Shown: positions 41,739 through 51,328, numbered from the stretch's first letter. The stretch is DNA of 64,000 nucleotides from Peribacillus sp. FSL E2-0218 (GCF_037992945.1 NZ_CP150304.1:4405501-4469500); one strand, 5' to 3'. Made by a program: numbers and translations. Notes: a model not told the origin generated them from the sequence alone.

Positions 41739-42710
41739 TTAGTTCACTTGGGATTTATGCCATTTCCACGCACTTTCAATGATTTCTTCCAAATCTATGG
41801 CTGCTTTCCAGCCTAGGTCTTCATATATTTTAGCAGCGGAAGCGACGAGTCGGGCTGGGTCTCCAGGGCGGCGGTCTGCATATTCAATGTTCGGTTTCAC
41901 GCCTGTGACTTTTTCGCATGTGTCGATCACATCTTTAACCGAAAACCCTTTTCCGTTCCCCAGGTTATAGGTGGCCGTATTCTTTTTTCCCGACAAAAGA
42001 GCTTGAAGCGCAATAATATGGGCTTTAGCTAAATCGGTTACATGAATATAGTCGCGAATGCATGTACCATCCTGTGTATCATAGTCCGTACCAAACACGG
42101 AAATCTTCTCACGCTGACCTAATAAATGCTGCAGAATGATCGGAATCAGATGTGTTTCCGGATCATGGCTCTCACCGATTTCCGCCGATTCATGGGCCCC
42201 GGCTGCATTGAAATATCGCAAAACAACATAGCGCAGGCCATATGCTTGTGCAAAGTCCCCCAAGATTTGCTCCACCATCAATTTCGAGCGGCCGTATGGG
42301 TTGATGGGATCAGTTGGCTGATCCTCATCGATCATATCTACATTTGGTATCCCATAAGTAGCGGCAGTGGATGAAAAAATGAAATTCTTCACATCATGCT
42401 TGAGCATGGTATGCAATAATGTAAGGGTTGCCCCCACATTATTTTCATAGTATTTATATGGGTCTTGAACCGATTCTCCCACCAAGCTATTGGCTGCAAA
42501 ATGCATGACCGCTTCTATGGGATATGTATTGAATATTTCATTCAATACCGTTTCGTCCCCTAAATTCCCTTCCACCAAAATGGCCTTCGAATCAACCAAT
42601 GAACGGAAACCTGTTGAAAGATTATCGAGGATGACAACCTCTTTTTCATTTACTAATTCCTTTACAAGATGACTTCCGATATAACCTGCACCGCCAACGA
42701 CCAAAATCAC
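41739..42710 (-). CDS. galE: UDP-glucose 4-epimerase
   Basis: A 323-residue extended SDR: GGAGYIGS NAD loop (residues 6-13), Ser in 'FSSTAATYG' (113-121), catalytic Tyr139-x3-Lys143 (YGRSK), and 'RDYIHVTDLAKAH'. It interconverts UDP-glucose and UDP-galactose. The start is GTG with AAAGGGGAAATG upstream; the overlapping ATG is out of frame. The gene lies 90 bp downstream of the giant teichoic-acid-type transferase and near gtaB and pgcA, so it probably feeds galactose into wall polymer synthesis rather than galactose catabolism. Confidence 0.95.
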   Translation of the reverse strand: MILVVGGAGYIGSHLVKELVNEKEVVILDNLSTGFRSLVDSKAILVEGNLGDETVLNEIFNTYPIEAVMHFAANSLVGESVQDPYKYYENNVGATLTLLHTMLKHDVKNFIFSSTAATYGIPNVDMIDEDQPTDPINPYGRSKLMVEQILGDFAQAYGLRYVVLRYFNAAGAHESAEIGESHDPETHLIPIILQHLLGQREKISVFGTDYDTQDGTCIRDYIHVTDLAKAHIIALQALLSGKKNTATYNLGNGKGFSVKDVIDTCEKVTGVKPNIEYADRRPGDPARLVASAAKIYEDLGWKAAIDLEEIIESAWKWHKSQVN

Positions 42711-42800
42711 ATTACATTTCCCCTTTCGAACTGCCTTCTTTGCACTTACATCTGGTTAGGATTTATCTGCCTGAATTGGCGAGAAGTACCTGCTTATATT

Positions 42801-45800
42801 TTATAGGCATTTCTTGAAGGTTTCCATGGCTAATTCATTATATTGGTGATAATCAAATTTTTCCATTCCGGAATCCGCATCATTAGCCATCATCGATAAC
42901 CCTTTTTCAAGTCCACTTATGCTATTTTCAACAAGCACTCCATATTTACCGTTTTCCAGAACGGTACGGTTCGCGACTATATCTGTAGCCAGGATCTTCA
43001 TCCCTAACGTCATTGCCTCGAGTAAAACCATAGGCTGGCCTTCATAATGTGATGACAGAACGAAGCAATCACATTTTTCCATGAATGAAAAGGGATTTTC
43101 GAGCTGACCTAATAGATGGATCGAATGATTCAGCCCCAGTTCATCAATGATGAACTGTAAATCTCCCCTTAAAGGACCTTGACCTAAAATATACAGCTTG
43201 CTGTTTTTGTGCTTCTCATGGAAACTCGCGAAGGCACGAATCAAGTTATCCTGTCCTTTTTCAGGAGACAGCCTCCCCATATTGACAAAATTATAATCCT
43301 TTTCATCAGGATAAGGGACGAAGTGATCATTCACTTCCAATCCATGGACTTCCTGCACGATTAACGCCTGTTTATCCAGCCAGCCCAGCGATTTCCCGTC
43401 CTTCACCAAGTGTTTATACGTCCCAAGCTGGGTTACCGCTTCTTTATCGAATTCAACGAGGCACCCATTTAAGGTCGGCCCTGCTGGAACGACCATGGCG
43501 TCCAATAATCCATACGGTTTATCAAAGATATGATAATTTCCTAGCTTGATTTCCGCCGTACCATGCACTTCCCGTTCCTTTAATACGACGGGCTCGTCTA
43601 TCATTTCAAAGGCACTGGTATTTAACCAGCCAATTTTCTTATGATCCATCTCGAAAAGGTAATAGCCCCCTTTTCTTGTTCGGTTATATTTGGTGATTTT
43701 CACGGTTTGCCCCTCGAATTCGATTGCCTTGGCTACCCTTTTGGTCTTGTAATTCGGATAAGCCTTCGTCCAGATGGTGTGGTCCTCCGGTTTCGTTATT
43801 TTTCCATACTTGTATGCACTCGTATTTACTTCCTTGAGCGTCCGATCATCAATCTTATCAAGGAATTTTTTATGTTTTTTATAGTTTTTCCCCTGCATAT
43901 ACTTTCGTTTCAACATGATTTGCAGTTTATCCCTTTCACTCGTGTTTCCAGTGATCGTGCACTGTTCCAGTATCGATAAGGCTGAATTATCCACCCAGCC
44001 GATTTCCGTCTGGTTTATTGATATTCTGCTATAAATCGAATGTTGGGTTTTTACTTCCTTATCGATATTTACGAGTATCCCTTTAAAATCATGGCTGCCC
44101 GAGACTTTGTAGGTCCCTTCAACCTTGTATGGCAGCGACCAGATGAAGTTTCCTCCTGGCCTTACAAGCTTCGCGATTTTATCGAGTTCCTTTTCGTAAA
44201 TGATGCTGTCAGGCAAAAACTCTACAGCCTCTTCGTTGATCCAGCCAATGATTTGATTATTGAAGCTGAATTTATAAAAGGTAGCTTCATTACCGTTGGC
44301 CTTTCTCGAAATCATGATTTCGGCATCTTCAAGTCGCTCTTCCAAAGGAAATTGAAACGCCTTCGCACTTCCGGGGAGGGTATTCCAGGCATGATGAGTC
44401 CGGATACCCCTCAATATCGCTCTTGCCTTGAAATTCTCTGTCGTAATCGAAGAACCTTCGTCATTTATGACAGACTCCGTTTCTTCGGGAGTGATTTGAA
44501 GGATTTTCTCAGGATTGATGGAATTCATGACATAATCGAATGTATCATAGTCTGCATACTGCAGTAGGTTCTTTCGGTTCAATTCCATGGTCCCTTCCGA
44601 TACGCTGACGAGCTTATCGAACCGGTGATAGACGGAAAATAGCCCTCTGAGGTTAATCCGGTGTGGCCTCCGCCCATTGATTACCCGCTCACTATCGGAG
44701 AGCAAGTCATTATGCATATAACAAACTTTCTTTTTTGAATCTGCCGCAAGAAGGAGCTTTGCCCAATAATGGCTATATCCACTAAAATCAATGACATAAT
44801 CAAACTGGGTTTTCCCGAATAGACGGGCATGTTCCCTGATATATGCAGCTTCTGGATATAGCTTTTTCCCCAGTGCCCCTCTTTCCCCCCTGTTATGAAT
44901 GAATTTATCCTTGTACACTTCCCCCAATTTATATACAGGCAAGCCAGGTTTAAAGAGAAAACGCACATTCTTATTTACTTTATTCAAGTTTTTCAAAGCT
45001 TCCTGGGAGTGGGGAGTCGCGGTAAAGCAGGTGACATCATATTTATCATAATCAATATTGTTCATTAAATTGATGAAGGAGGATGTGATCCCGTTATCTC
45101 TCATACCACCTGGATAGATCAGGATTTTTTCCTTTGAGGAATCTAGACCGGCAATGGTGTTTAGGTGTTTCGTAGAGTGATTGAATATATGACGGACAAT
45201 TCTCTCCGTTACGTGGCCATCCTCATGATTCGTGAATTGCTGCTGCATTTTAAGATATTTATCCGCATAGCTCTTTTTCACCTGTTCAATATCCTTGATG
45301 GCCTGCGCCAATTCCTTTGCGTTGAAAAGCATCGGTCCAGGAAGTTCGTCATTTTTCAGATACTGTCCCCTTTGCTCTGAATATACGTCCATATCCCAGG
45401 TGTAGAAAAGAATCGGCTTGTTGGTTACAAGGTAATCGAAGAAAATGCTGGAGTAATCCGTGATAAGCAGGTCGACTGCAGCGAGCAGTTCATTCGTATC
45501 AACATGATCTGGAACTAATCTGTCCTTGATATCCGCACGCTTGGCGGCTTCTTTATAAAGAAAAGGGTGCACCTTGATCAAAATATTATATTGTTCGCCG
45601 ACTTGAGTTCCTAGATGATGCATATCGGCAATGATCTGGAGGATATCGTTATCCACTTTGGCAAGGTTCGTTCCCTTCCATGTAGGTGCATATAAAATAG
45701 TCTCCTTGCCATCATGGAGGGCCAGACCAAGTGTCCTTACATATTCCTTATACTCTTCCGGATCCGTATTCAGGGTCAAATCTATCCGCGGATACCCTTC

Positions 45801-46406
45801 TTCGATGATTTCCCCTTTGTACAAGCCGTTCAGCTTATAGCTTTTCGTATACATGTTCGTCGTATGGGGATTGGGGCTTAAAAGGTAATCCGCACTTAAG
45901 AAATTCCTGACAACGTTTTGAGAAGCGGAGGGGTTACCCGGTATATCGAAGCCCATACTCTTAAGAGGGGTGCCGTGCCAGGTGTTAATATAAACTTGAT
46001 CTTTTTTCGGAATGAAAAAAGATTGGAATGTCGAATTATTGATTAAATACTCACTTGTCGCCAGGCATTTTAAATATTCCTTTGAATTCCGCCGGACAAA
46101 TGTAACGTTAGGCATATCCTTATATTTCGCAATCACATCAGAGAGGGCGTCAAAATCCTGAATCGACCATATATGCCTATAATCCTTGAAGTCTTGGTTC
46201 GCTATCATAAAGGCAAACATCGCATACGGACTGTCGGTTATACTATTTCCATCGCGACTCTCGTATAAAATGGTGTTCTTTTTCACAGGCAATTGTTCAT
46301 AATAATTCGCATATCTGATGACACGCTTATGATTTTCCCTTAAGAAGAAATTCGTAACAGGTTGTATAAGGAAGTCAGCTTTTCTTTTCCATACCTTCTT
46401 ATTCAC
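42801..46406 (-). CDS. Teichoic-acid-type glycerophosphotransferase fused to a split glycosyltransferase
   Basis: A 1201-residue protein. Residues 45-405 form a CDP-glycerol glycerophosphotransferase domain of the TagF/TarF/TagB family ('NTWHGTPLKSMG' 142-153, 'DYSSIFFDYL' 317-326). Residues 426-635 look like the N-terminal half of a GT4-type glycosyltransferase. Residues 655-1018 are four SH3/GW-like modules, each with a GW tag near its end (GWINEEAVEF 720, GWVDNSALSI 803, GWLNTSAFEM 926, GWLDKQALIV 1008). Residues 1040-1200 are the GT4 C-terminal half ('VNMGRLSPEKGQDNLIRAF', 'SSHYEGQPMVLLEAM'). It should polymerise and glycosylate a polyol-phosphate chain at the membrane. It starts at GTG with AAAAGGGG about 11 bases upstream. 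Confidence 0.85.
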   Translation of the reverse strand: MNKKVWKRKADFLIQPVTNFFLRENHKRVIRYANYYEQLPVKKNTILYESRDGNSITDSPYAMFAFMIANQDFKDYRHIWSIQDFDALSDVIAKYKDMPNVTFVRRNSKEYLKCLATSEYLINNSTFQSFFIPKKDQVYINTWHGTPLKSMGFDIPGNPSASQNVVRNFLSADYLLSPNPHTTNMYTKSYKLNGLYKGEIIEEGYPRIDLTLNTDPEEYKEYVRTLGLALHDGKETILYAPTWKGTNLAKVDNDILQIIADMHHLGTQVGEQYNILIKVHPFLYKEAAKRADIKDRLVPDHVDTNELLAAVDLLITDYSSIFFDYLVTNKPILFYTWDMDVYSEQRGQYLKNDELPGPMLFNAKELAQAIKDIEQVKKSYADKYLKMQQQFTNHEDGHVTERIVRHIFNHSTKHLNTIAGLDSSKEKILIYPGGMRDNGITSSFINLMNNIDYDKYDVTCFTATPHSQEALKNLNKVNKNVRFLFKPGLPVYKLGEVYKDKFIHNRGERGALGKKLYPEAAYIREHARLFGKTQFDYVIDFSGYSHYWAKLLLAADSKKKVCYMHNDLLSDSERVINGRRPHRINLRGLFSVYHRFDKLVSVSEGTMELNRKNLLQYADYDTFDYVMNSINPEKILQITPEETESVINDEGSSITTENFKARAILRGIRTHHAWNTLPGSAKAFQFPLEERLEDAEIMISRKANGNEATFYKFSFNNQIIGWINEEAVEFLPDSIIYEKELDKIAKLVRPGGNFIWSLPYKVEGTYKVSGSHDFKGILVNIDKEVKTQHSIYSRISINQTEIGWVDNSALSILEQCTITGNTSERDKLQIMLKRKYMQGKNYKKHKKFLDKIDDRTLKEVNTSAYKYGKITKPEDHTIWTKAYPNYKTKRVAKAIEFEGQTVKITKYNRTRKGGYYLFEMDHKKIGWLNTSAFEMIDEPVVLKEREVHGTAEIKLGNYHIFDKPYGLLDAMVVPAGPTLNGCLVEFDKEAVTQLGTYKHLVKDGKSLGWLDKQALIVQEVHGLEVNDHFVPYPDEKDYNFVNMGRLSPEKGQDNLIRAFASFHEKHKNSKLYILGQGPLRGDLQFIIDELGLNHSIHLLGQLENPFSFMEKCDCFVLSSHYEGQPMVLLEAMTLGMKILATDIVANRTVLENGKYGVLVENSISGLEKGLSMMANDADSGMEKFDYHQYNELAMETFKKCL

Positions 46407-46671
46407 TAAACAGGCAACCCCTTTTATGAATTGTCATTCAACATCCGAATTAATAAACTAAATTTTCAAAAAATAATAAAGATCCGCAACCGATTGACTG
46501 AATCTTGTACGGACTGCCTCTTCAATAAAAGGTGAGGTGAGGCATTCCATAGCAAACCAAACTGCCCACGGATTCCCAATGGACCGGTTCGATTCTTCTT
46601 CATGGTAAGCTACCATATAACTGATTATTCTGTATACTCAATGTATAGTAATCCCAAGGGCTTTTATGGAC
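46407..46671. other. Intergenic region upstream of the polymerase-transferase
   Basis: No gene. On the minus strand TTGAGT, a 16-base spacer and TATATG near 46615-46645 may form the promoter. Nothing else recognised. Confidence 0.4.
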
Positions 46672-46709
46672 AAGGGGAAAAAGCCTATCATAGCTGGCTT
46701 TTCCCTCCT
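46672..46709 (-). terminator. Probable terminator of gtaB
   Basis: GGGAAAAGCC (minus strand, from 46705) pairs with GGCTTTTTCCC; the stem's T-rich arm is followed by CTTGTCC, so it is a weaker example. Confidence 0.55.
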
Positions 46710-46727
46710 GGATCCATATAAATAAAT

Positions 46728-47615
46728 TTATTTGGTTGCTGCCTTATGCATTTTTAGTATATTTTCCATTTCCTTGATGATGTCATCTCTCAATTCAGGG
46801 CGTTGCAGCGCAAATTCGATGGTCGTTTTCACAAAGCCATCCACCACTCCGACATCATAGCGTTTACCCTCGAAATCGTAGGCGAATACTTTTTGGATTT
46901 CATTCAATTTTTGGATCGCATCCGTCAACTGGATTTCGCCGCCAGCTCCTGTTTCTTGCGTTTCCAAGAAATCGAATATTTCCGGGGTTAAAATATATCT
47001 TCCCATGATCGCTAAATTGGAAGGCGCCGTTCCTTGTTTCGGTTTTTCAACGAAACGATTCACTTCGTACCTTCTGCCTTCCTGGGTAACCGGGTCAATG
47101 ACGCCATACCTATGCGTTTCTTTCTCATCCACGGGCTGAACGCCAATGATGGACGAGCCCGTTGCATCATATTCATTGATTAATTGACGCAATGAAGGCA
47201 CTTCACTTTGTACGATGTCATCACCTAAAAGGACGGCGAATGGTTCATCGCCAATAAAGTTACGTGCGCACCATACAGCATGCCCAAGCCCTTTAGGTTC
47301 TTTTTGCCTAATGTAATGGATATTGGCTAGATTGGAGGGATATTGCACTTTCTCCAATAAATCGAATTTTCCTTTTTCGCGCAGGTTGTTCTCTAGTTCG
47401 TAGGCATTATCGAAGTGGTCTTCAATCGCCCGTTTGTTCTTCCCTGTAACAATGATAATATCTTCGATTCCCGATTTCACGGCTTCTTCTATGATATATT
47501 GAATAGTTGGCTTGTCCACTATCGGAAGCATTTCTTTAGGCATCGCCTTCGTAGCTGGCAAGAATCTAGTTCCCAATCCCGCTGCAGGTATTATCGCCTT
47601 TTTAACTTTTTTCAT
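46728..47615 (-). CDS. gtaB: UTP-glucose-1-phosphate uridylyltransferase
   Basis: A 295-residue nucleotidyltransferase with the diagnostic 'KAIIPAAGLGTRFLPATKAMPKEMLPI' N-terminus and 'LGDDIVQSE', 'NRFVEKPK' motifs. It makes UDP-glucose from glucose-1-phosphate. AAGGAG ten bases upstream selects the ATG at 47615 rather than an upstream frame extension. It acts between PgcA (next upstream) and GalE (downstream in the block), so the three supply UDP-glucose and UDP-galactose for wall polymer glycosylation. Confidence 0.96.
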   Translation of the reverse strand: MKKVKKAIIPAAGLGTRFLPATKAMPKEMLPIVDKPTIQYIIEEAVKSGIEDIIIVTGKNKRAIEDHFDNAYELENNLREKGKFDLLEKVQYPSNLANIHYIRQKEPKGLGHAVWCARNFIGDEPFAVLLGDDIVQSEVPSLRQLINEYDATGSSIIGVQPVDEKETHRYGVIDPVTQEGRRYEVNRFVEKPKQGTAPSNLAIMGRYILTPEIFDFLETQETGAGGEIQLTDAIQKLNEIQKVFAYDFEGKRYDVGVVDGFVKTTIEFALQRPELRDDIIKEMENILKMHKAATK

Positions 47616-47833
47616 TCTTTTGTAACTCCTTCGTAATAACTTTTTCACCAGTCCATATGATAACTAGTTTACCATATACATTATTCATAGTAACATAGTC
47701 TCGCTTTTTGTAAATGTTTCAGTCAAATATAACCACTTTCACATCAACCTATTATATACCAATTTCTTCAAAATTAACATCCGTCTTTACAATAATATCC
47801 CGATCCGGTCGGGTTTGCTCCAGCATGCCAAAT

Positions 47834-47867
47834 GGCCTTTCCCCGAACGGATATCGGGAAAAGGCCT
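47834..47867 (-). terminator. Hairpin after pgcA
   Basis: GGCCTTTCCCCGA (47834-47846) pairs with TCGGGAAAAGGCC (47855-47867). Only ATTTGG follows on the minus strand, so termination strength is uncertain. Confidence 0.55.
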
Positions 47868-47892
47868 CATTTTGTTCAGTAATATGGCTGCA

Positions 47893-49632
47893 TTACGCTC
47901 CGTTAATGATTCCGTTAATTTTCGCCATGAAGGCATTCATTACCTGCTTCAGTTTCAACTCGGCTTCTTCCATTTTTTCTCCTTGGATGCCGAAGTAGAA
48001 TTTGATTTTCGGTTCCGTCCCGGAAGGACGTAGGCAAACCCATGTACCATCCTCAAGGAAATACTTGATTACATTTGATTTGGGTAAATCAATCACTTCC
48101 TCGGTATCAGCGTCCATCGTCAGCTTCAAGCCGCTTTGATAATCCTCCTGGACCACTACCGCTTTTCCGGCAATGTGCTTGGGAGGATCTTGACGGAATT
48201 GATCGAGAATCCCCTGGATTTGCCCGGCGCCTTCGATTCCCTTTAAGGTCAACGATTGAAGCCCCTCCAAGTAATATCCGTACTTTTCAAAGATTTGGAT
48301 CAGCCCTTCATATACATCCATGCCCTGCTTTTTATAGTAAGCACAAACCTCAACCGCAAGGATGGCTGCCTGGATCGCATCTTTATCCCTAGCAAAATCC
48401 TTGATTAAATAGCCATAGCTTTCTTCATAACCGAATAGGAAGGTATGCTGGCCGTTTTCCCGATAATCGTTGATTTTTTCGGCGATGAATTTAAAACCGG
48501 TCAATACATCTACGGTCTCCAACCCATATTCCTTTGCGATCGTACGGCCGATTTCCGAAGTCACGATCGTTTTTAAGACCACGCCATTTTCGGGTAACGT
48601 CCCTTTTGCTTGCTTTTCCCTTAAGAGGTAATCCAATATGAGCGCACCCGTTTGATTGCCTGTAAGCACCACATATTCGCCAGCTTTATTTTTAACTGCG
48701 ATTCCGAGTCGATCTGCATCGGGATCGGTAGCGATCAACAGGTCGGCAGATACCTTATTGCCCAAATCGATCGCCATTTCAAATGCGGCATGCTCTTCAG
48801 GATTCGGAGATTTGACTGTCGAGAAATTGGGATCAGGCAATTCCTGCTCTTTTACGACATGTACCTTGTCGTATCCCAGATCCTGCAAAGCCCGCCTCAC
48901 CGATTTATTTGCCGTCCCATGAAGCGGCGTGAATACGACCGTCACATCGACTTGCTCACTTATGTCCTTGTTTTCCGGGACAGTAAGTAAATTTTCATTA
49001 TAAGCGGCATCGATTTCTTCACCGATCATCTCGATCAGCCCCTGCGCTTTTAAGGTCTCTTCATCCTTCACCGATATCGTCAATTCATCTTCGATCGCAT
49101 TGACGAATCCAATGACTTTATCAGCCGTGGCCGGCGGAAGTTGCGCGCCATCTGGCCCATATACCTTATAGCCATTGTATTCGGGTGGATTATGGCTAGC
49201 CGTGATCACGATCCCAGCATAAGCATTCAGCTCACGAACGGCAAAGGATAGCTCTGGAGTCGGTCTTAGCTCATCAAATAGATACGCCTTTATCCCTGCA
49301 GTAGCCAAGGTCTTCGCTGCCTCCATGGCAAATTCAGGCGATTTAAAGCGTGAATCATACGCGATTGCCACGCCCCTGTCTTTTGCTTCATCTCCGATTT
49401 CCAGGAGATAATGCGCCAATCCCAATGTCGCTTTGCGAACCGTATATAAATTCATCCGATTCGTGCCTGCACCGATTTCCCCGCGCATGCCGCCTGTGCC
49501 GAATTCCAAGTTCTTATAAAACGCATCTTCAACTTTCTTCTCATCATCTTTAATCATTGTAAGTAATGACTTCATTTCCTCATCAAGGCCTTCGAAATTC
49601 ACCCATGAGTTGTAGGAACGTTTCCAATCCAT
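47893..49632 (-). CDS. pgcA: Phosphoglucomutase (alpha-D-phosphohexomutase)
   Basis: A 579-residue enzyme of the four-domain phosphohexomutase family: active-site serine in TASHNPPEYNG (Ser146), metal loop DPDADR, sugar loop 'FGYEESYGY' and phosphate-binding 'RPSGTEPKIKFY'. It interconverts glucose-6-phosphate and glucose-1-phosphate, feeding GtaB. AAGAAGGA about ten bases upstream sets the ATG at 49632. Length and motifs match B. subtilis PgcA. Confidence 0.95.
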   Translation of the reverse strand: MDWKRSYNSWVNFEGLDEEMKSLLTMIKDDEKKVEDAFYKNLEFGTGGMRGEIGAGTNRMNLYTVRKATLGLAHYLLEIGDEAKDRGVAIAYDSRFKSPEFAMEAAKTLATAGIKAYLFDELRPTPELSFAVRELNAYAGIVITASHNPPEYNGYKVYGPDGAQLPPATADKVIGFVNAIEDELTISVKDEETLKAQGLIEMIGEEIDAAYNENLLTVPENKDISEQVDVTVVFTPLHGTANKSVRRALQDLGYDKVHVVKEQELPDPNFSTVKSPNPEEHAAFEMAIDLGNKVSADLLIATDPDADRLGIAVKNKAGEYVVLTGNQTGALILDYLLREKQAKGTLPENGVVLKTIVTSEIGRTIAKEYGLETVDVLTGFKFIAEKINDYRENGQHTFLFGYEESYGYLIKDFARDKDAIQAAILAVEVCAYYKKQGMDVYEGLIQIFEKYGYYLEGLQSLTLKGIEGAGQIQGILDQFRQDPPKHIAGKAVVVQEDYQSGLKLTMDADTEEVIDLPKSNVIKYFLEDGTWVCLRPSGTEPKIKFYFGIQGEKMEEAELKLKQVMNAFMAKINGIINGA

Positions 49633-49825
49633 CTTCACACAGTCCTTCTTTCTTTCTAGTTTCCTATTGGAAAAACCAGATAATTCTACTAAAAACCACC
49701 ACATAAAAAAAAGCCGTACATAGGACTTTCTTCGCTATATTATCAGCAATAAATGGACAACAGTCAATATTTTCAACATAAAAACTGCGGACGGCCAGGA
49801 GAAAAGGAAGAATTCGTGTGATATA

Positions 49826-49857
49826 GGACGAATTGTTGTGGGGGTGCGGGACGAATT
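49826..49857. repeat. Two GGACGAATT direct repeats in an intergenic region
   Basis: GGACGAATT occurs at 49826-49834 and 49849-49857, 23 bp apart. The unit is the reverse complement of the AATTCGTCC/AATTCGGCC unit in the array at 62536-62736. The surrounding stretch 49633-50017 holds no gene; it must contain the pgcA promoter. Confidence 0.4.
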
Positions 49858-49944
49858 AACGGAAGTCTAGTTCGGATTCTTACGTCTACTTTGTTCATGA
49901 AATGAAAGCTTGAAATGGGGAGGTTCCATCAATGGTTAGGGTGA

Positions 49945-50008
49945 ACTTGGGCATCGCCTCTGTCTCATGTCAAGCATATATCGGGAGACAGGGACGCGAC
50001 GCCAAGTC
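49945..50008. repeat. Long imperfect inverted repeat
   Basis: ACTTGGGCATCGCC...CTGTCTC (from about 49945) can fold onto GAGACAGGGACGCGACGCCAAGT (to about 50008) around a ~17-base loop. There is no T run, so it is not a standard terminator; it may be a folded RNA 3' end of the ywnB-like gene or an intergenic repeat. Confidence 0.4.
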
Positions 50009-50017
50009 CGTTTTATA

Positions 50018-50659
50018 TTATTTCGCTTCGCCGACAACGGTGAAGCGTTGATTGGTGTGCTGCGGAGTTTCCATTTCGTCAAGTACCGCAATGGCGAAGT
50101 CGGCATAACTTACATAACTCTCGCCTTTTGAGTTTACGAGCAGGTTGTCTTTGCCAAGTTCATACTGACCTGTTCTCGTCCCTTGCGGATCGAAGAAGGC
50201 GGAAGGACTGATGAATGTCCACTGGATGCCGCTTGCCTGCTGCAATCTTTCCAGGTTCTTGGATTGATTATACGCCGTGGCAAAGTACTCTTTAGGAAAT
50301 TCAGGCGTATCCAGAACACGTGTCGTTTTCTCCTCGTCGACGAAAAGGCTTCCAGCACCGCCGACAACGATCAATTTAGTTTTAGGCGCGCCTTTGAGGG
50401 CATCGATCAGGATGTTCCCTGCCTCCACATGCAAATGTTCTTTCCCTGGAGCTGCACCAAAAGCATTCACAACCACATCGAACTGCTTCAAATCGTCCGC
50501 TTGGATGTCGAGTATGTCTTTGACCAAAATGGATACCGTTTGATCCTGAACTTTGGCTTCATCCCTGACCACCGCCGTAACTTCATGTCCTCTAGTCTTC
50601 GCCTCATTTAAAATCATGCTTCCTGCTTTTCCGCTTGCACCTATGATCGCTATTTTCAA
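50018..50659 (-). CDS. ywnB: NAD(P)-binding protein, YwnB-like
   Basis: A 213-residue atypical SDR of the NmrA/YwnB type: 'MKIAIIGASGKAGSMILNEAKTRG' dinucleotide loop, 'VVGGAGSLFVDEEK', and 'SGIQWTFISPSAFFDP'. It has no classical YxxxK at the usual place; an AYNQSKN motif is present. Likely an NADPH-linked reductase or redox sensor. It starts at TTG with AGGAGGAAT upstream. In B. subtilis ywnB neighbours the Rrf2 regulator gene ywnA; here the two flank bdbC and bdbD, and share a sequence motif in their upstream regions. Confidence 0.85.
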   Translation of the reverse strand: MKIAIIGASGKAGSMILNEAKTRGHEVTAVVRDEAKVQDQTVSILVKDILDIQADDLKQFDVVVNAFGAAPGKEHLHVEAGNILIDALKGAPKTKLIVVGGAGSLFVDEEKTTRVLDTPEFPKEYFATAYNQSKNLERLQQASGIQWTFISPSAFFDPQGTRTGQYELGKDNLLVNSKGESYVSYADFAIAVLDEMETPQHTNQRFTVVGEAK

Positions 50660-50707
50660 TGTAGATTCCTCCTATGATTGGTTGAAATAATTTAAATGTA
50701 ATCATTT

Positions 50708-50741
50708 TTGTTACAAGTAATAATATAAGTTACAGGTTACT
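50708..50741. promoter_or_regulatory. Candidate Rrf2 (YwnA) operator upstream of ywnB
   Basis: Contains TTACAAGTAA (50711-50720) and AAGTTACAGGTTAC (50727-50740). On the minus strand this reads as GTAACCTGTAACTT followed by TTACTTGTAA, closely related to the site at 52225-52254 before ywnA. Confidence 0.55.
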
Positions 50742-50851
50742 CCTTTGTCAAATGCTAGTTTGAAATATGTTCGGCAATATAATTGCGGATTCCGTTGATA
50801 TACTCGCCAGTTTCGGCGATTTATGGTTATTCCGGTTCGTATTTTCTCAAT

Positions 50852-50896
50852 AAAAAAACACCATTTCCTGTGGAGATATTTCCACAAGGAATGGTG
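50852..50896 (-). terminator. Terminator of bdbDC
   Basis: CACCATTTCCTGTGGA (50859-50874) pairs with TCCACAAGGAATGGTG (50881-50896); TTTTTTTA follows on the minus strand. Confidence 0.9.
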
Positions 50897-50902
50897 CGGT
50901 TT

Positions 50903-51325
50903 TCATGCTGCTGTTTCGTTTTTCCGATTTGTGTTCATTAGCACTCCCATACATATGGTGATGAGCGTGAATGCGATAAAGGCCAAAAATGGAATCGTGA
51001 TGAACCCTAGCCAATTTATATAGTCGACTGAGCATGGGACACCGCTTTGGCACATTTCGAATTGCTGCAGGGCGGGGATCTTTTGCAGGCAATAGTGATA
51101 CCCCGATACCAGCATCCCCAAGATGGACAGGGGGAGGATGTATCGGTGGATTTTCAGGTCTTGTTCATAAAAGGCCCGGCCTAATAATAGGACGAGTGGG
51201 TACATCAAGATTCGTTGGTACCAGCAAAAGGTACAAGGTACATAATGCAGGATTTCACTAAAGTAGAGACTTCCCGCAGTGGCCATGATGGATACTATCC
51301 AAGCAAATAATAGCGATTTGTTCAT
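50903..51325 (-). CDS. bdbC: Disulfide oxidoreductase BdbC (DsbB-like)
   Basis: A 140-residue membrane protein with four hydrophobic segments and two redox cysteine pairs: CTFC (31-34) and Cys92/Cys98 in 'MCQSGVPCS'. It reoxidises BdbD and passes electrons to quinone. It starts three bases after the bdbD stop (GAAGGAG upstream), so the two are co-translated. Role: disulfide formation in exported proteins. Confidence 0.95.
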   Translation of the reverse strand: MNKSLLFAWIVSIMATAGSLYFSEILHYVPCTFCWYQRILMYPLVLLLGRAFYEQDLKIHRYILPLSILGMLVSGYHYCLQKIPALQQFEMCQSGVPCSVDYINWLGFITIPFLAFIAFTLITICMGVLMNTNRKNETAA

Positions 51326-51328
51326 CGA

